Source: CBDHEY01 sp965262305 (GTDB lineage Bacteria > Pseudomonadota > Gammaproteobacteria > Pseudomonadales > Cellvibrionaceae). Taken from it: a stretch of 64,000 bases of DNA. The DNA lies in NCBI GenBank assembly GCA_965262305.1, contig CBDHEY010000002.1, forward strand, positions 1,612,001-1,676,000. Reading direction: 5' to 3'. Each line of letters starts with the position of its first letter. Within the stretch, counting starts at the first letter, position 1. Of this stretch, positions 44,286-51,919 are shown in pieces. The position numbers were made by a program, and so were the translations under genes. Below the pieces are notes generated by a model that saw nothing but the letters and a program-made list of their open reading frames with translations, was not told the DNA's origin and made no database searches.

Positions 44286-44810
44286 CTATTCTACATTGAA
44301 AGGGGCGATCATTGCGTGGTGGGCTAGACCGCAATATTCCATGCATAAAAGCCTGTATTCTCCAGGCTCGTCAAAAGTGTATCTAAGTTTGTTCTCGTAA
44401 CCTGGCATGGCTTGCGTCTGCCCTAGTAGACGCAGTTCAGAATCGTAAATTCCTAAGCCGTGATTCACATCACCACTTGTGACATTAAAAACAACTGTGT
44501 CACCTGTTTTTGCTCCAAATTTATCCATGTCCCAATACCACTGCTTACCAATAACATTAATATGTACATCAGATGAATTATATGAGCCTTTTGTTGAGGC
44601 ATAAGGAAGGGTCTGGGTTGTCGCAAAAGCTACGATCACGCCAAGTGCTGCAAGGAACCAAAAAAACTTGGCGCGAAAGCTGTAGGCCTTTTTTTGTATT
44701 GTGGCGTAGTTTTCTTCGTATTGATGACTATTCAATGCTACGAAGACAAATACCCACGAAATTAAGGCCATTAATACTAAGGAAAGAATTAAAACATTCT
44801 CTTGGTTCAT
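44286..44810 (-). CDS. CuA-containing oxidase subunit II-like protein
   Basis: 174 residues from ATG 44810 (GTG at 44813 also in frame). Two membrane segments (about 7-27 and 47-67), then a periplasmic cupredoxin domain with aromatic strand IGKQWYWDMDKFG and complete CuA ligands: His in VNHGLGIYD and the C-terminal CMEYCGLAHHAM (Cys-x3-Cys-x3-His-x2-Met). Electrons from cytochrome c enter here. First gene of the leftward operon, immediately downstream of two NsrR-type palindromes. Confidence 0.87.
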   Translation of the reverse strand: MNQENVLILSLVLMALISWVFVFVALNSHQYEENYATIQKKAYSFRAKFFWFLAALGVIVAFATTQTLPYASTKGSYNSSDVHINVIGKQWYWDMDKFGAKTGDTVVFNVTSGDVNHGLGIYDSELRLLGQTQAMPGYENKLRYTFDEPGEYRLLCMEYCGLAHHAMIAPFNVE

Positions 44811-44839
44811 CACGAGTCTATCTCTTTTAAGTGTTATAT

Positions 44840-44862
44840 AAGATGTATATAAAATAAATGTT
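44840..44862. promoter_or_regulatory. NsrR-type operator 1
   Basis: AAGATGTAT (44840-44848), spacer ATAAA, ATAAATGTT (44854-44862): imperfect 9-5-9 palindrome. The left arm fits the NsrR half site (AAGATGYAT). It is 30-52 bp upstream of the subunit II start, so it overlaps that promoter. Confidence 0.65.
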
Positions 44863-44933
44863 TACATCAAGTTCGTGTAAAGTCAACAAATAAACTTGCA
44901 TTTTTTGGGAAAAAAGAGTTTGCAAAAACTTTA

Positions 44934-44956
44934 AATATGTATATAAAATACATATT
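44934..44956. promoter_or_regulatory. NsrR-type operator 2
   Basis: AATATGTAT (44934-44942), spacer ATAAA, ATACATATT (44948-44956): a perfect 9-5-9 inverted repeat with the same spacer as operator 1. It ends 20 bp before the nirC start and overlaps its presumed promoter. Confidence 0.7.
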
Positions 44957-44976
44957 ATAAATCGGAGGCAAGCTCT

Positions 44977-45810
44977 ATGTATAACCACACAATCGAATAT
45001 TTTTCGAATAAAGCTGTTGAGAAAGTGAGCTTTCTAAGCCAGCACCCGATGTCTTTTGCAGTGGGTGCGATGATGGCGGGTGTCTATGTGGGATTAGGTA
45101 TTATTCTAATTTTGAGTGTCGCCTCGGGTTTAGATCCTGGAATCCAGAAGCTAGTAATGGGATTCTCATTCGGGCTTGCGTTAACCCTGGTTGTATTTGC
45201 AGGTTCAGAATTATTTACAGGGCACACAATGTACATGGTGTTTGGCCGTTTGAAACGCGTCGTAACAACAAGAGACTTGATGAGTATTTGGATTACGGCG
45301 TGGAGTTTTAATTTTATTGGCGCGCTTATTTTAGTGACAATTTATTGGCAGGGTGGCGGTGTATTGCTTGGCAAGAATAACGAACTGCTACTTAAAGTTG
45401 CCGAATACAAAACAGATTCTACGGCAATAGCCTTAGTTGCGAGAGCGATATTATGTAACTGGTTAGTATGTTTAGCCCTTTGGATGTGTGCGAGAACCAA
45501 AAGCGATGCAGCGAAGTGTATTTTTATATTTTGGTGCCTAATGGGATTTATAGCGAGTGGATATGAACACAGTGTCGCAAACATGACCCTATTATCTCTA
45601 GCGCTTATAGCGGATCAATCTGGAGCGATTACCGTTTCTGGCGTAATGCACAATTTATTCTGGGTAACCATCGGTAATATTATTGGAGGAAGTGTATTTA
45701 TGGGATTGGGTTACTGGGTTTCGTCAGGAAATAAACTTCATGACCAAAAGAAAATATCGAGAAATATACATCACTCCGAAAACGATCAAATTAATCAATC
45801 GATAAAATAG
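44977..45810 (+). CDS. nirC: Formate/nitrite transporter family channel, NirC-like
   Basis: 277 residues, six membrane segments. FNT signatures: GAMMAGVYVGLGIIL, AGSELFTGHTMYMVFG and CNWLVCLALWM; later GYEHSVANM (the His of the pore). GGAGG precedes the ATG. Moves nitrite, possibly formate-like anions, across the inner membrane. First gene of a ten-gene rightward operon; the NsrR operator upstream favours nitrite. Confidence 0.88.
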   Translation: MYNHTIEYFSNKAVEKVSFLSQHPMSFAVGAMMAGVYVGLGIILILSVASGLDPGIQKLVMGFSFGLALTLVVFAGSELFTGHTMYMVFGRLKRVVTTRDLMSIWITAWSFNFIGALILVTIYWQGGGVLLGKNNELLLKVAEYKTDSTAIALVARAILCNWLVCLALWMCARTKSDAAKCIFIFWCLMGFIASGYEHSVANMTLLSLALIADQSGAITVSGVMHNLFWVTIGNIIGGSVFMGLGYWVSSGNKLHDQKKISRNIHHSENDQINQSIK

Positions 45811-45823
45811 TAGAGGATTTGTA

Positions 45824-46129
45824 ATGAAATCAATAATAGGTATTGTCGCACTGCTAGTAGTAGCCAATTTCGCTTTTAGTGCCGATATAGAAGCTGGAAA
45901 AAACAAAGCTGTGAGCTGTGTTGCTTGTCACGGAAAAGACGGATTTAGCAGTGCGCCAAATTTTCCAAATTTGGCCTGTCAAAAAGATAAATATCTTGTA
46001 AAACAACTAAAAGATTTTAGAGACGGAACACGTTCAGATCCGGTAATGGTGAATTTTGCCAAACCGTTATCAGACGCTGATATCGATAATTTAGCTTCAT
46101 ATTATAGTCAATTGCCGTGCGGTAAATAA
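45824..46129 (+). CDS. Small periplasmic c-type cytochrome
   Basis: 101 residues, signal peptide 1-19 (ending FSADI). One heme site CVACH and a distal Met (DPVMVNFAKPL), as in cytochrome c4/c553 half-domains. Likely electron donor to one of the two terminal enzymes of the island. 13 bp after nirC. Confidence 0.85.
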   Translation: MKSIIGIVALLVVANFAFSADIEAGKNKAVSCVACHGKDGFSSAPNFPNLACQKDKYLVKQLKDFRDGTRSDPVMVNFAKPLSDADIDNLASYYSQLPCGK

Positions 46130-46145
46130 ATTTAGGTATTGAAGA

Positions 46146-46628
46146 TTGTTTTTCCCCCTTAACTCACTCTTATCTGCTTTATGTTACGTCTGGTTTGGTC
46201 TCATTGTAGGAGTGAGTTTTTTTGCAACACCGGTGAAGTTTATGGCAATCGATGTTCCGTTTGATCATTTATTAATGGTGGGTCAGGTAACCTTGCAGGG
46301 CTTCAAGTGGATAGAGAGATTTATATTTTCACTATTTATCGTTCTTTTTATTTTTCTAGGAAGATCTGATCGTTTTGAAAAACATCTTTGTCTTTTAGTA
46401 GGCGGTGTAATTTTTGTATTTATTCTGCAACAGTTTTTGATCTTGCCAATTTTAGATAGTCGGATGGAAATGAGACTGTCAGGCCACTATGTACCTAGTT
46501 CCTATTGGCATGACATATATGTTTTTGTAGAGGTTTCAAAAGCCATAATTGTTGCAAGTATTGGTATATTTTTAAATATTATTGGAGAAGAAACGTGGTC
46601 CAGAAAACAGCTCTATCTAAAACGATAA
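46146..46628 (+). CDS. Four-TM membrane protein (DUF4149-like)
   Basis: 160 residues from TTG 46146; the first ATG in frame lies far into the protein, so TTG is the best start. Four membrane segments; GVSFFATPVKFMAI and QQFLILPILDSRMEMRLSG correspond to the DUF4149 pattern. Overlaps the SCO gene by 34 nt, so is translationally coupled. Role unknown; homologues accompany oxidase genes. Confidence 0.6.
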   Translation: MFFPLNSLLSALCYVWFGLIVGVSFFATPVKFMAIDVPFDHLLMVGQVTLQGFKWIERFIFSLFIVLFIFLGRSDRFEKHLCLLVGGVIFVFILQQFLILPILDSRMEMRLSGHYVPSSYWHDIYVFVEVSKAIIVASIGIFLNIIGEETWSRKQLYLKR

Positions 46629-47182
46629 TTTTTTTAGTTGTTATGCTCTTTGTAGTCATAAGTGGTGTTGGTTTTGCTTTGTTGCATAAAGAAGATCTAG
46701 ATAATAGAATACAATTTTCGCTCGTAAACCAACATGGCAAGCCGGTCTCTCAGGAAGTTTATAAAGGCCAATATTTACTGGTGTTTTTCGGCTTTACGAA
46801 TTGTCCACATATCTGCCCAACAGGAATGGATCGCCTGACACGAATTGTAAATCAACTGGATACATTTGGCCTCGAAAGTCGTGTCACACCTGTCTTTATT
46901 AGTGTTGATCCAGACAGAGATTCTCCTGAACGAATTGACTATTATCTGCAAAGTTTTCATCCACGTTTCCAAGGATTAACTGGAACAACCGGTTCAATAC
47001 AAAACACAGCCGATAGTTTTAAAACCTTTTATAAGAAGCATGCATCATTGTCTGACGACTATGATGTGACGCATTCATCAATGATTTATGTTATCGATCC
47101 GTTTAGCCGAGTGGTGTCGACTTTATCGTCGAATGAAGAAATACCCGCTGCAGTTGTAAAACTTAAAGAAATGATTTTGTGA
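46595..47182 (+). CDS. SCO1/SenC-family copper chaperone (second copy)
   Basis: 195 residues from GTG 46595 within the end of the previous gene. N-terminal anchor (11-30), copper motif FTNCPHICPTG (Cys-x3-Cys) and late His (VTHSSMIYVID), plus the VFISVDPDRDSPE stretch typical of active SCO. More canonical than the copy at 42232. Its target in this operon would be CcoN's CuB or the CuA subunit opposite. Confidence 0.88.
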   Translation: MVQKTALSKTIIFLVVMLFVVISGVGFALLHKEDLDNRIQFSLVNQHGKPVSQEVYKGQYLLVFFGFTNCPHICPTGMDRLTRIVNQLDTFGLESRVTPVFISVDPDRDSPERIDYYLQSFHPRFQGLTGTTGSIQNTADSFKTFYKKHASLSDDYDVTHSSMIYVIDPFSRVVSTLSSNEEIPAAVVKLKEMIL

Positions 47183-47190
47183 GGTATTCA

Positions 47191-48570
47191 ATGAAACCTG
47201 CCGGCTTGGAGTTCACCACACAAAAATTAATATTTAGGTTTTATTTTTGGGCAGCCATTTGGTTAATGATAGGTACCTCTTATGGACTATTGGCAGCCGT
47301 AAAACTATATTGGCCAGATTTTTTAACTTTTTCATTTCTATCCTTTGGTCGAATCAGGCCTATCCACACCAATCTTGTCATGTTTGGATGGTCATCAATC
47401 GCATTGATAGGTATTGCGCTTTATGTCGTCTCCAGAACATCTAAAGTGTCATTGCATAAACCGCAATTTGCGAATTTTGGTCTTTTATTGTGGAACATTG
47501 CACTTCTTTTAGGCTTAATAACGTTGTCTTTAGGCATTAGCAGAGGCCCTCAAGAGTATCGCGAATTAATCTGGCCAATTGCTCTAATATACGGAGCCGG
47601 ATTAATCAGTATTGCCGTTACGTTTGTCGGTACAGTTGCTCGAAGAAAGACACATGAAATATATGTTTCTAACTGGTACATATTAGGTGCAATATGCTGG
47701 ATGAGCATATTGTATTTAATCGGATACTTACCCTTCTATCAAAAAGGTCTTGGAAACACTGTTGTGCAAGGGTACTTCATGCACAATGCGGTTGGGCTTT
47801 GGTTTACGCCATTGGTTCTTGGTATGACCTATTATGTTTTGCCGCGACTTTTAGGCAAGCCTATCTACTCCTATGCGTTAGGTGCGTTGGGTTTTTGGAC
47901 CAATATGATTTTTTATACTCTGATTGGTGCCCATCATTTTATTTTTAGCCCAGTTCCTTGGTGGCTTCAGACTACAGCCATTCTTTTTAGTGTAGGAATG
48001 ATGGTTCCCGTTTGGGCAGGCACAGGAAATTTTTTTCTTACTGCTCAAGGAAGTTGGCATCGTATAAAACGCAGTTATGCGCTGATATTTTTGTTGGTGG
48101 GAATTTGGGGTTATGCACTGGCATCAACTCAAGGAACGATAGAAGCCTTTCGCTCAGCGAATATCTACTGGCATTTTACTAATTTTACAGTGGGCCACTC
48201 TCATTTAGCGATGTATGGATTTGTTGCTTTCGCAATTTGGGGAGCAATCTATGGCCTTGTTCCACGAATTACAGGAAGAGGTCCGTCAGAAGCCGCAATT
48301 GGTTTACATTTTTGGTTAGCATTTGTTGGTGGCAGTACCTATATTATTTCCATTTCAATTGCTGGCGTTTTGCAAGGTTTTTCTTGGGTAGCGGGAGAAT
48401 CATTTATTGCATCAATAGATGCTGCTGCGCCCATGTGGTTATGGAGAACGATCGGTGGTTTTATGATGGTGGCGAGTCATGTGGTGTTTTGTTTCAATTT
48501 ATGGTCTATGCGTCCAGAAGTCGAGGGACAAGAAGAGATCGTTAATGATGGGGAATTATCTAAAGCATGA
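47191..48570 (+). CDS. ccoN: cbb3-type cytochrome oxidase subunit I (CcoN-like)
   Basis: 459 residues from ATG 47191 (AGG 7 nt upstream; GTG 47179 also in frame). Twelve membrane segments. Heme b ligand in RPIHTNLVMFGW, CuB His in FMHNAVGLWFTP, GAHHF pair, the helix VII Tyr kept (GFWTNMIFYTLIGAHH), and VGHSHLAMYGF heme ligands. The retained Tyr suggests genuine O2 reduction, in contrast to the enzyme at 42837. Overlaps ccoO by 4 nt. Confidence 0.85.
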   Translation: MKPAGLEFTTQKLIFRFYFWAAIWLMIGTSYGLLAAVKLYWPDFLTFSFLSFGRIRPIHTNLVMFGWSSIALIGIALYVVSRTSKVSLHKPQFANFGLLLWNIALLLGLITLSLGISRGPQEYRELIWPIALIYGAGLISIAVTFVGTVARRKTHEIYVSNWYILGAICWMSILYLIGYLPFYQKGLGNTVVQGYFMHNAVGLWFTPLVLGMTYYVLPRLLGKPIYSYALGALGFWTNMIFYTLIGAHHFIFSPVPWWLQTTAILFSVGMMVPVWAGTGNFFLTAQGSWHRIKRSYALIFLLVGIWGYALASTQGTIEAFRSANIYWHFTNFTVGHSHLAMYGFVAFAIWGAIYGLVPRITGRGPSEAAIGLHFWLAFVGGSTYIISISIAGVLQGFSWVAGESFIASIDAAAPMWLWRTIGGFMMVASHVVFCFNLWSMRPEVEGQEEIVNDGELSKA

Positions 48571-49136
48571 GTATACATACTAACCACAAAGCGTTAATTG
48601 CCACTGCTTCAACGATATTTCTTTCCTTAAGCATGTTAGTTGCAGTATTACCAGCATTTGAAGCTTCTAAGATACAGGCGCTACCTGGAGCTTTCGAAAT
48701 TGAAATTTCCGCAGAAGTTAAAAGGGGTAGAGAAATCTATCTGAAAGAAGGTTGTGCGACCTGTCATACCCAATTTGTCAGAAATCTTCCGATGGATGCA
48801 CCCTATGGAAGAGGATCTATTGCCGCTGACTATGCGCTTGAATCACCACCATTGCTCGGAACTCAGCGCACCGGTCCAGACCTAGCGAATGTTGGTATTC
48901 GCCAGCCAAGTGAGGTCTGGAATTTAATTCATCTTTACAATCCAAGAGCTGTTGTTTCAAGTTCTGTTATGCCTAGTTACCCCTGGCTATTTGAAGTAAA
49001 AGCAATACCAGAAGAATCGGATATCACGGTGCCTCTTTCTGGTGAGTTTGCTCCAGACGGTGTTGTTGTTGCGAAACAATCCGCAATTGATCTAGTGCGT
49101 TATTTACAATCACTAAAACAGCCGGAGATAAAATAA
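48567..49136 (+). CDS. ccoO: cbb3-type oxidase mono-heme subunit (CcoO-like)
   Basis: 189 residues, one N-terminal membrane anchor (10-30) and a single heme motif CATCHTQ; the following FVRNLPMDAPYGRGS and LLGTQRTGPDLANVG match CcoO. Distal Met in VMPSYPWLF. It is at the usual size. Electron entry to CcoN. Confidence 0.88.
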   Translation: MSIHTNHKALIATASTIFLSLSMLVAVLPAFEASKIQALPGAFEIEISAEVKRGREIYLKEGCATCHTQFVRNLPMDAPYGRGSIAADYALESPPLLGTQRTGPDLANVGIRQPSEVWNLIHLYNPRAVVSSSVMPSYPWLFEVKAIPEESDITVPLSGEFAPDGVVVAKQSAIDLVRYLQSLKQPEIK

Positions 49137-49360
49137 TGGAACAAAAAGTTGATTACTATCTTGCGCTTTTATCTTCTTTGTGCGGTTTTGATTCACCTGA
49201 AGATGTTTCATTGGGTGGAATAGTGATGATCTTCATTGCATTAGCTGTGCTTGTTTTTTCGGTATATAAAATGGTGACCTATACCTTATGGCCCGAAGAT
49301 AAATCCAAAGAACATATTAAATACAGCGTCTTAAACGAGGAGGGTGGCTATGAGAATTGA
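49136..49360 (+). CDS. Small single-TM protein, CcoQ-like position
   Basis: 74 residues with one membrane segment (27-48, IVMIFIALAVLVFSVY) and a charged C-terminal tail. It overlaps ccoO by one base and the next gene by 11 nt. Sits where CcoQ/FixQ usually lies, but is longer and its sequence is not clearly CcoQ. Confidence 0.6.
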   Translation: MEQKVDYYLALLSSLCGFDSPEDVSLGGIVMIFIALAVLVFSVYKMVTYTLWPEDKSKEHIKYSVLNEEGGYEN

Positions 49361-50123
49361 TGTATACCTCGATTTAGATCCTGAGCCAATTGCCTCATTT
49401 ACACCGCCAGAAACATTTAAACTTGAAACAGAAAGAATTTCGGATGGCGAACACCAACTACAATTTGTGGCACGGGATGAAACGGGTCAACTCGGATCAC
49501 GAGTAATTCCTTTTCAAGTTCATAACGGTCCTGAAATAGTTGTGCACGGCGTGGAAAAAGGGGAAACCCTGAAAGGCGATATTTCCATTTTAACAAATGC
49601 TTATTCCGCTAAAAAAGGTGATGAGTTTGAACCCATGCGGATCGAAACACCTAAACCAATCCCCACTTGGGCTTGGGTGCTTGTGTTATGTATATTTGGA
49701 TGGGGTGCGGGTTATGTGTCGCTTGAACTTCATGATAGAAATCAGAGTCAAACATCTGAAGTGGCAACGACACAACCAGCGACAGTTTCTGATTCAGCGC
49801 AATCCTGGGCTCAGCTCGGTGAGCAAGTTTATGGGAATAACTGCTCTTCGTGCCATCAACAAAATGGAGAAGGCTTAACTGGCGTGTTTCCGCCGCTAAA
49901 AGGAAATAGCGTAGTTTTGGATGAAAACCCAGAACAACATATTTTGGCTGTTCTAAATGGCGTTTCAGGAAAAGTCATTGATGGTGTTGCTTATGCTTCG
50001 CCAATGCCTGGTTTTTCGACATTATCAAATGAAGAAGTTGCTGCGGTTGTGAATCACGAGCGTAATCAATGGGGAAATCAGGCGAAAACTGTTACTGAGC
50101 AAGATGTTGCTAAACTAAGATAA
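49350..50123 (+). CDS. CcoP-like cytochrome c with N-terminal Ig-like domain
   Basis: 257 residues from ATG 49350 (AGGAGGG 5 nt upstream). Residues about 1-85 form a beta-rich Ig-like domain (DGEHQLQFVARDETGQLG) not found in normal CcoP. Then a membrane segment (about 108-128, IPTWAWVLVLCIFGWGAGYV) and one cytochrome c domain with CSSCH and distal Met in SPMPGF. Normal CcoP has two hemes; this has one. Topology would put the Ig-like domain on the opposite side from the heme. Likely electron-transfer subunit of the cbb3-like enzyme. Confidence 0.75.
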   Translation: MRIDVYLDLDPEPIASFTPPETFKLETERISDGEHQLQFVARDETGQLGSRVIPFQVHNGPEIVVHGVEKGETLKGDISILTNAYSAKKGDEFEPMRIETPKPIPTWAWVLVLCIFGWGAGYVSLELHDRNQSQTSEVATTQPATVSDSAQSWAQLGEQVYGNNCSSCHQQNGEGLTGVFPPLKGNSVVLDENPEQHILAVLNGVSGKVIDGVAYASPMPGFSTLSNEEVAAVVNHERNQWGNQAKTVTEQDVAKLR

Positions 50124-50137
50124 AACTGGAGTTAAAA

Positions 50138-50416
50138 ATGAAAGATCTACCCAACGAAGTTAATGCCTATAATCGCACTGCAACATTTAATTTTGATTCC
50201 GTTCCTAAAGCACTTACGAAAGATCACAACACCAAACCTGGTGTGTGGGGGGTTATTAATGTTGACAAAGGAATTCTCAAATACGTCATAACCGAAGATG
50301 GAGAGGAAGAAAATATTAGTTTAAACACTGGTGAGAAGGGTGTGATAGCACCGCAACAAAAACACTATGTATCTTTAAACAGAGATACTGAATTTTATGT
50401 CGAGTTTTACCGATGA
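50138..50416 (+). CDS. DUF1971-family cupin-like protein
   Basis: 92 residues. LPNEVNAYNRTATFNFDSVPKALTKDHNTKPGVWG and the late PQQKHYVSLNRDTEFYVEFY match the DUF1971 family, small cupin-fold proteins often encoded with nitrosative-stress genes such as NsrR targets. Function unknown. 14 bp after the cytochrome gene; overlaps the next by 4 nt. Confidence 0.8.
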   Translation: MKDLPNEVNAYNRTATFNFDSVPKALTKDHNTKPGVWGVINVDKGILKYVITEDGEEENISLNTGEKGVIAPQQKHYVSLNRDTEFYVEFYR

Positions 50417-50835
50417 GTACGAATGAAAATAAAGTTTTTGGTTTTGACGATGGAAGCTATCTCGCTGCTGGCGGAATCGAAGGCATACAAAGGCTAGTAG
50501 AAAAATTTTACGACATTATGGGTAATCGACAAGAGTATGAAACAATCTATGCCATGCATCCGCGAGATATAAATATTTCAATCGATAAGCTTGCACGATT
50601 TTTATGTGGATGGATGGGGGGACCAAAACGATATCAAGAGAGATATGGATCGATTAATATTCCCGCTATACATGCTCATCTTAAAATAGGCGTTGAAGAG
50701 AGGGACCAATGGCTTTCTTGCATGAAAGAGGCGATTGCAGAGCAAGAGTATGAGGAAGCTTTTAAAGCATATTTATATGAGCAGCTTTCCATTCCCGCAA
50801 ATGTAATTCTTCGCCGGTGTGAAAACCAAGGTTAG
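50413..50835 (+). CDS. Group II truncated hemoglobin
   Basis: 140 residues, the correct size. Proximal His in IPAIHAHLKIGVEERDQWLSCMKEAI, where RDQWLSCM with the G8 Trp is diagnostic of group II (TrHbO). Probably detoxifies NO or handles O2/NO for the operon. Last gene of the rightward operon. Confidence 0.9.
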   Translation: MSTNENKVFGFDDGSYLAAGGIEGIQRLVEKFYDIMGNRQEYETIYAMHPRDINISIDKLARFLCGWMGGPKRYQERYGSINIPAIHAHLKIGVEERDQWLSCMKEAIAEQEYEEAFKAYLYEQLSIPANVILRRCENQG

Positions 50836-50851
50836 GCATTTGCAAAAAAAT

Positions 50852-51652
50852 TTAGTTTCTCGGACAAACAAAGGCACTTATATACCAGGGAGTATTTTGA
50901 CGGCTTGTAGAGATAGTAAACTCTGTTGAGATATCATTGTTAGATAATGCTGTCTCTCCTAGCTGTTTTAACGCATTTGCGGTTTCGATTTCGTTTGTAT
51001 TTCTTCGAATATTATAACCATTAACCTGGTAACTAGATTTGGCATTAATTGAATCAGGTAATTCTCTAACACGTATTCGACCTTTCGCATCCTCCGCTTT
51101 AAGTTGCTCAGCAATCATTTGAGCTTGAATTTTGGCCTCTTCTCCGGAACTTGTACACCAAAAAATATCGAAATCCCAATTGCCCCACGAGTGACTAGAT
51201 GTAACCTTGCGTTCGACCTTGGGTATCCAGGCATTAACATTTTGAAATTTTTGTTCTGCTTGAAGAATCTTATTTATTTCGCGCTTCATCATCGGTGAAC
51301 CTCCTTGTTTCAAAACGTTAAGCAGAGACGAACGCAAAGGCTCGTCAACCATGACTACGACAAATGCTCGCGCGGCGTCTTGCTTTTGGGCACTATTTTC
51401 TTCTAGTGACTCCGTGACAATTTCATATATCTTTAGATTGAAATCTTGATTGCTTTCACGTTCTTCTCGTTCTTCTCGAGATTTTTTTATTACCAAATCA
51501 ATTTCGCTCAACTTTTGTTCTAGTTCTTGATCTCTTTGTCTTAATTCCAAGTCATTTTGTGATACTTGAAAATTTAATATGCCGACCATAACCGCAGTAC
51601 CCACGGAAATTAAAGGAACAAAAAGGTTTTTTACAAAATCACTGGGTGTCAT
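50852..51652 (-). CDS. Membrane-anchored coiled-coil hypothetical protein
   Basis: 266 residues. One N-terminal membrane segment (10-28), a coiled coil (about 30-70, rich in Glu/Arg), then a soluble domain with two structural parts; the last (about 155-240, FDIFWCTSSGEEAKIQAQMIAEQLK then a paired repeat-like half) resembles SPOR-type folds. No family named. Convergent with the hemoglobin gene. Confidence 0.6.
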   Translation of the reverse strand: MTPSDFVKNLFVPLISVGTAVMVGILNFQVSQNDLELRQRDQELEQKLSEIDLVIKKSREEREERESNQDFNLKIYEIVTESLEENSAQKQDAARAFVVVMVDEPLRSSLLNVLKQGGSPMMKREINKILQAEQKFQNVNAWIPKVERKVTSSHSWGNWDFDIFWCTSSGEEAKIQAQMIAEQLKAEDAKGRIRVRELPDSINAKSSYQVNGYNIRRNTNEIETANALKQLGETALSNNDISTEFTISTSRQNTPWYISAFVCPRN

Positions 51653-51919
51653 AGATTTTCATCTTTATTTTGTGGCGGAGCCCGAATACTGCAAATGATA
51701 AAACAATTTTAGAAATACTTCATAGGTGAATAATCACAATCGATATGCTGAAAACAATTGACCGAGGTCACAGTCTAATTTTGAATGCGTAGAACTTGTT
51801 CCAGATTGTGATGTATTTTTTATATTCTCAGGAGGATTTAGGTTGTTCCAGGTTTATAAAATTTGCACGACTAATAAAAGGTCGCATACAAATTTAATAA
51901 TTTAAAACGAGGAATTCCA

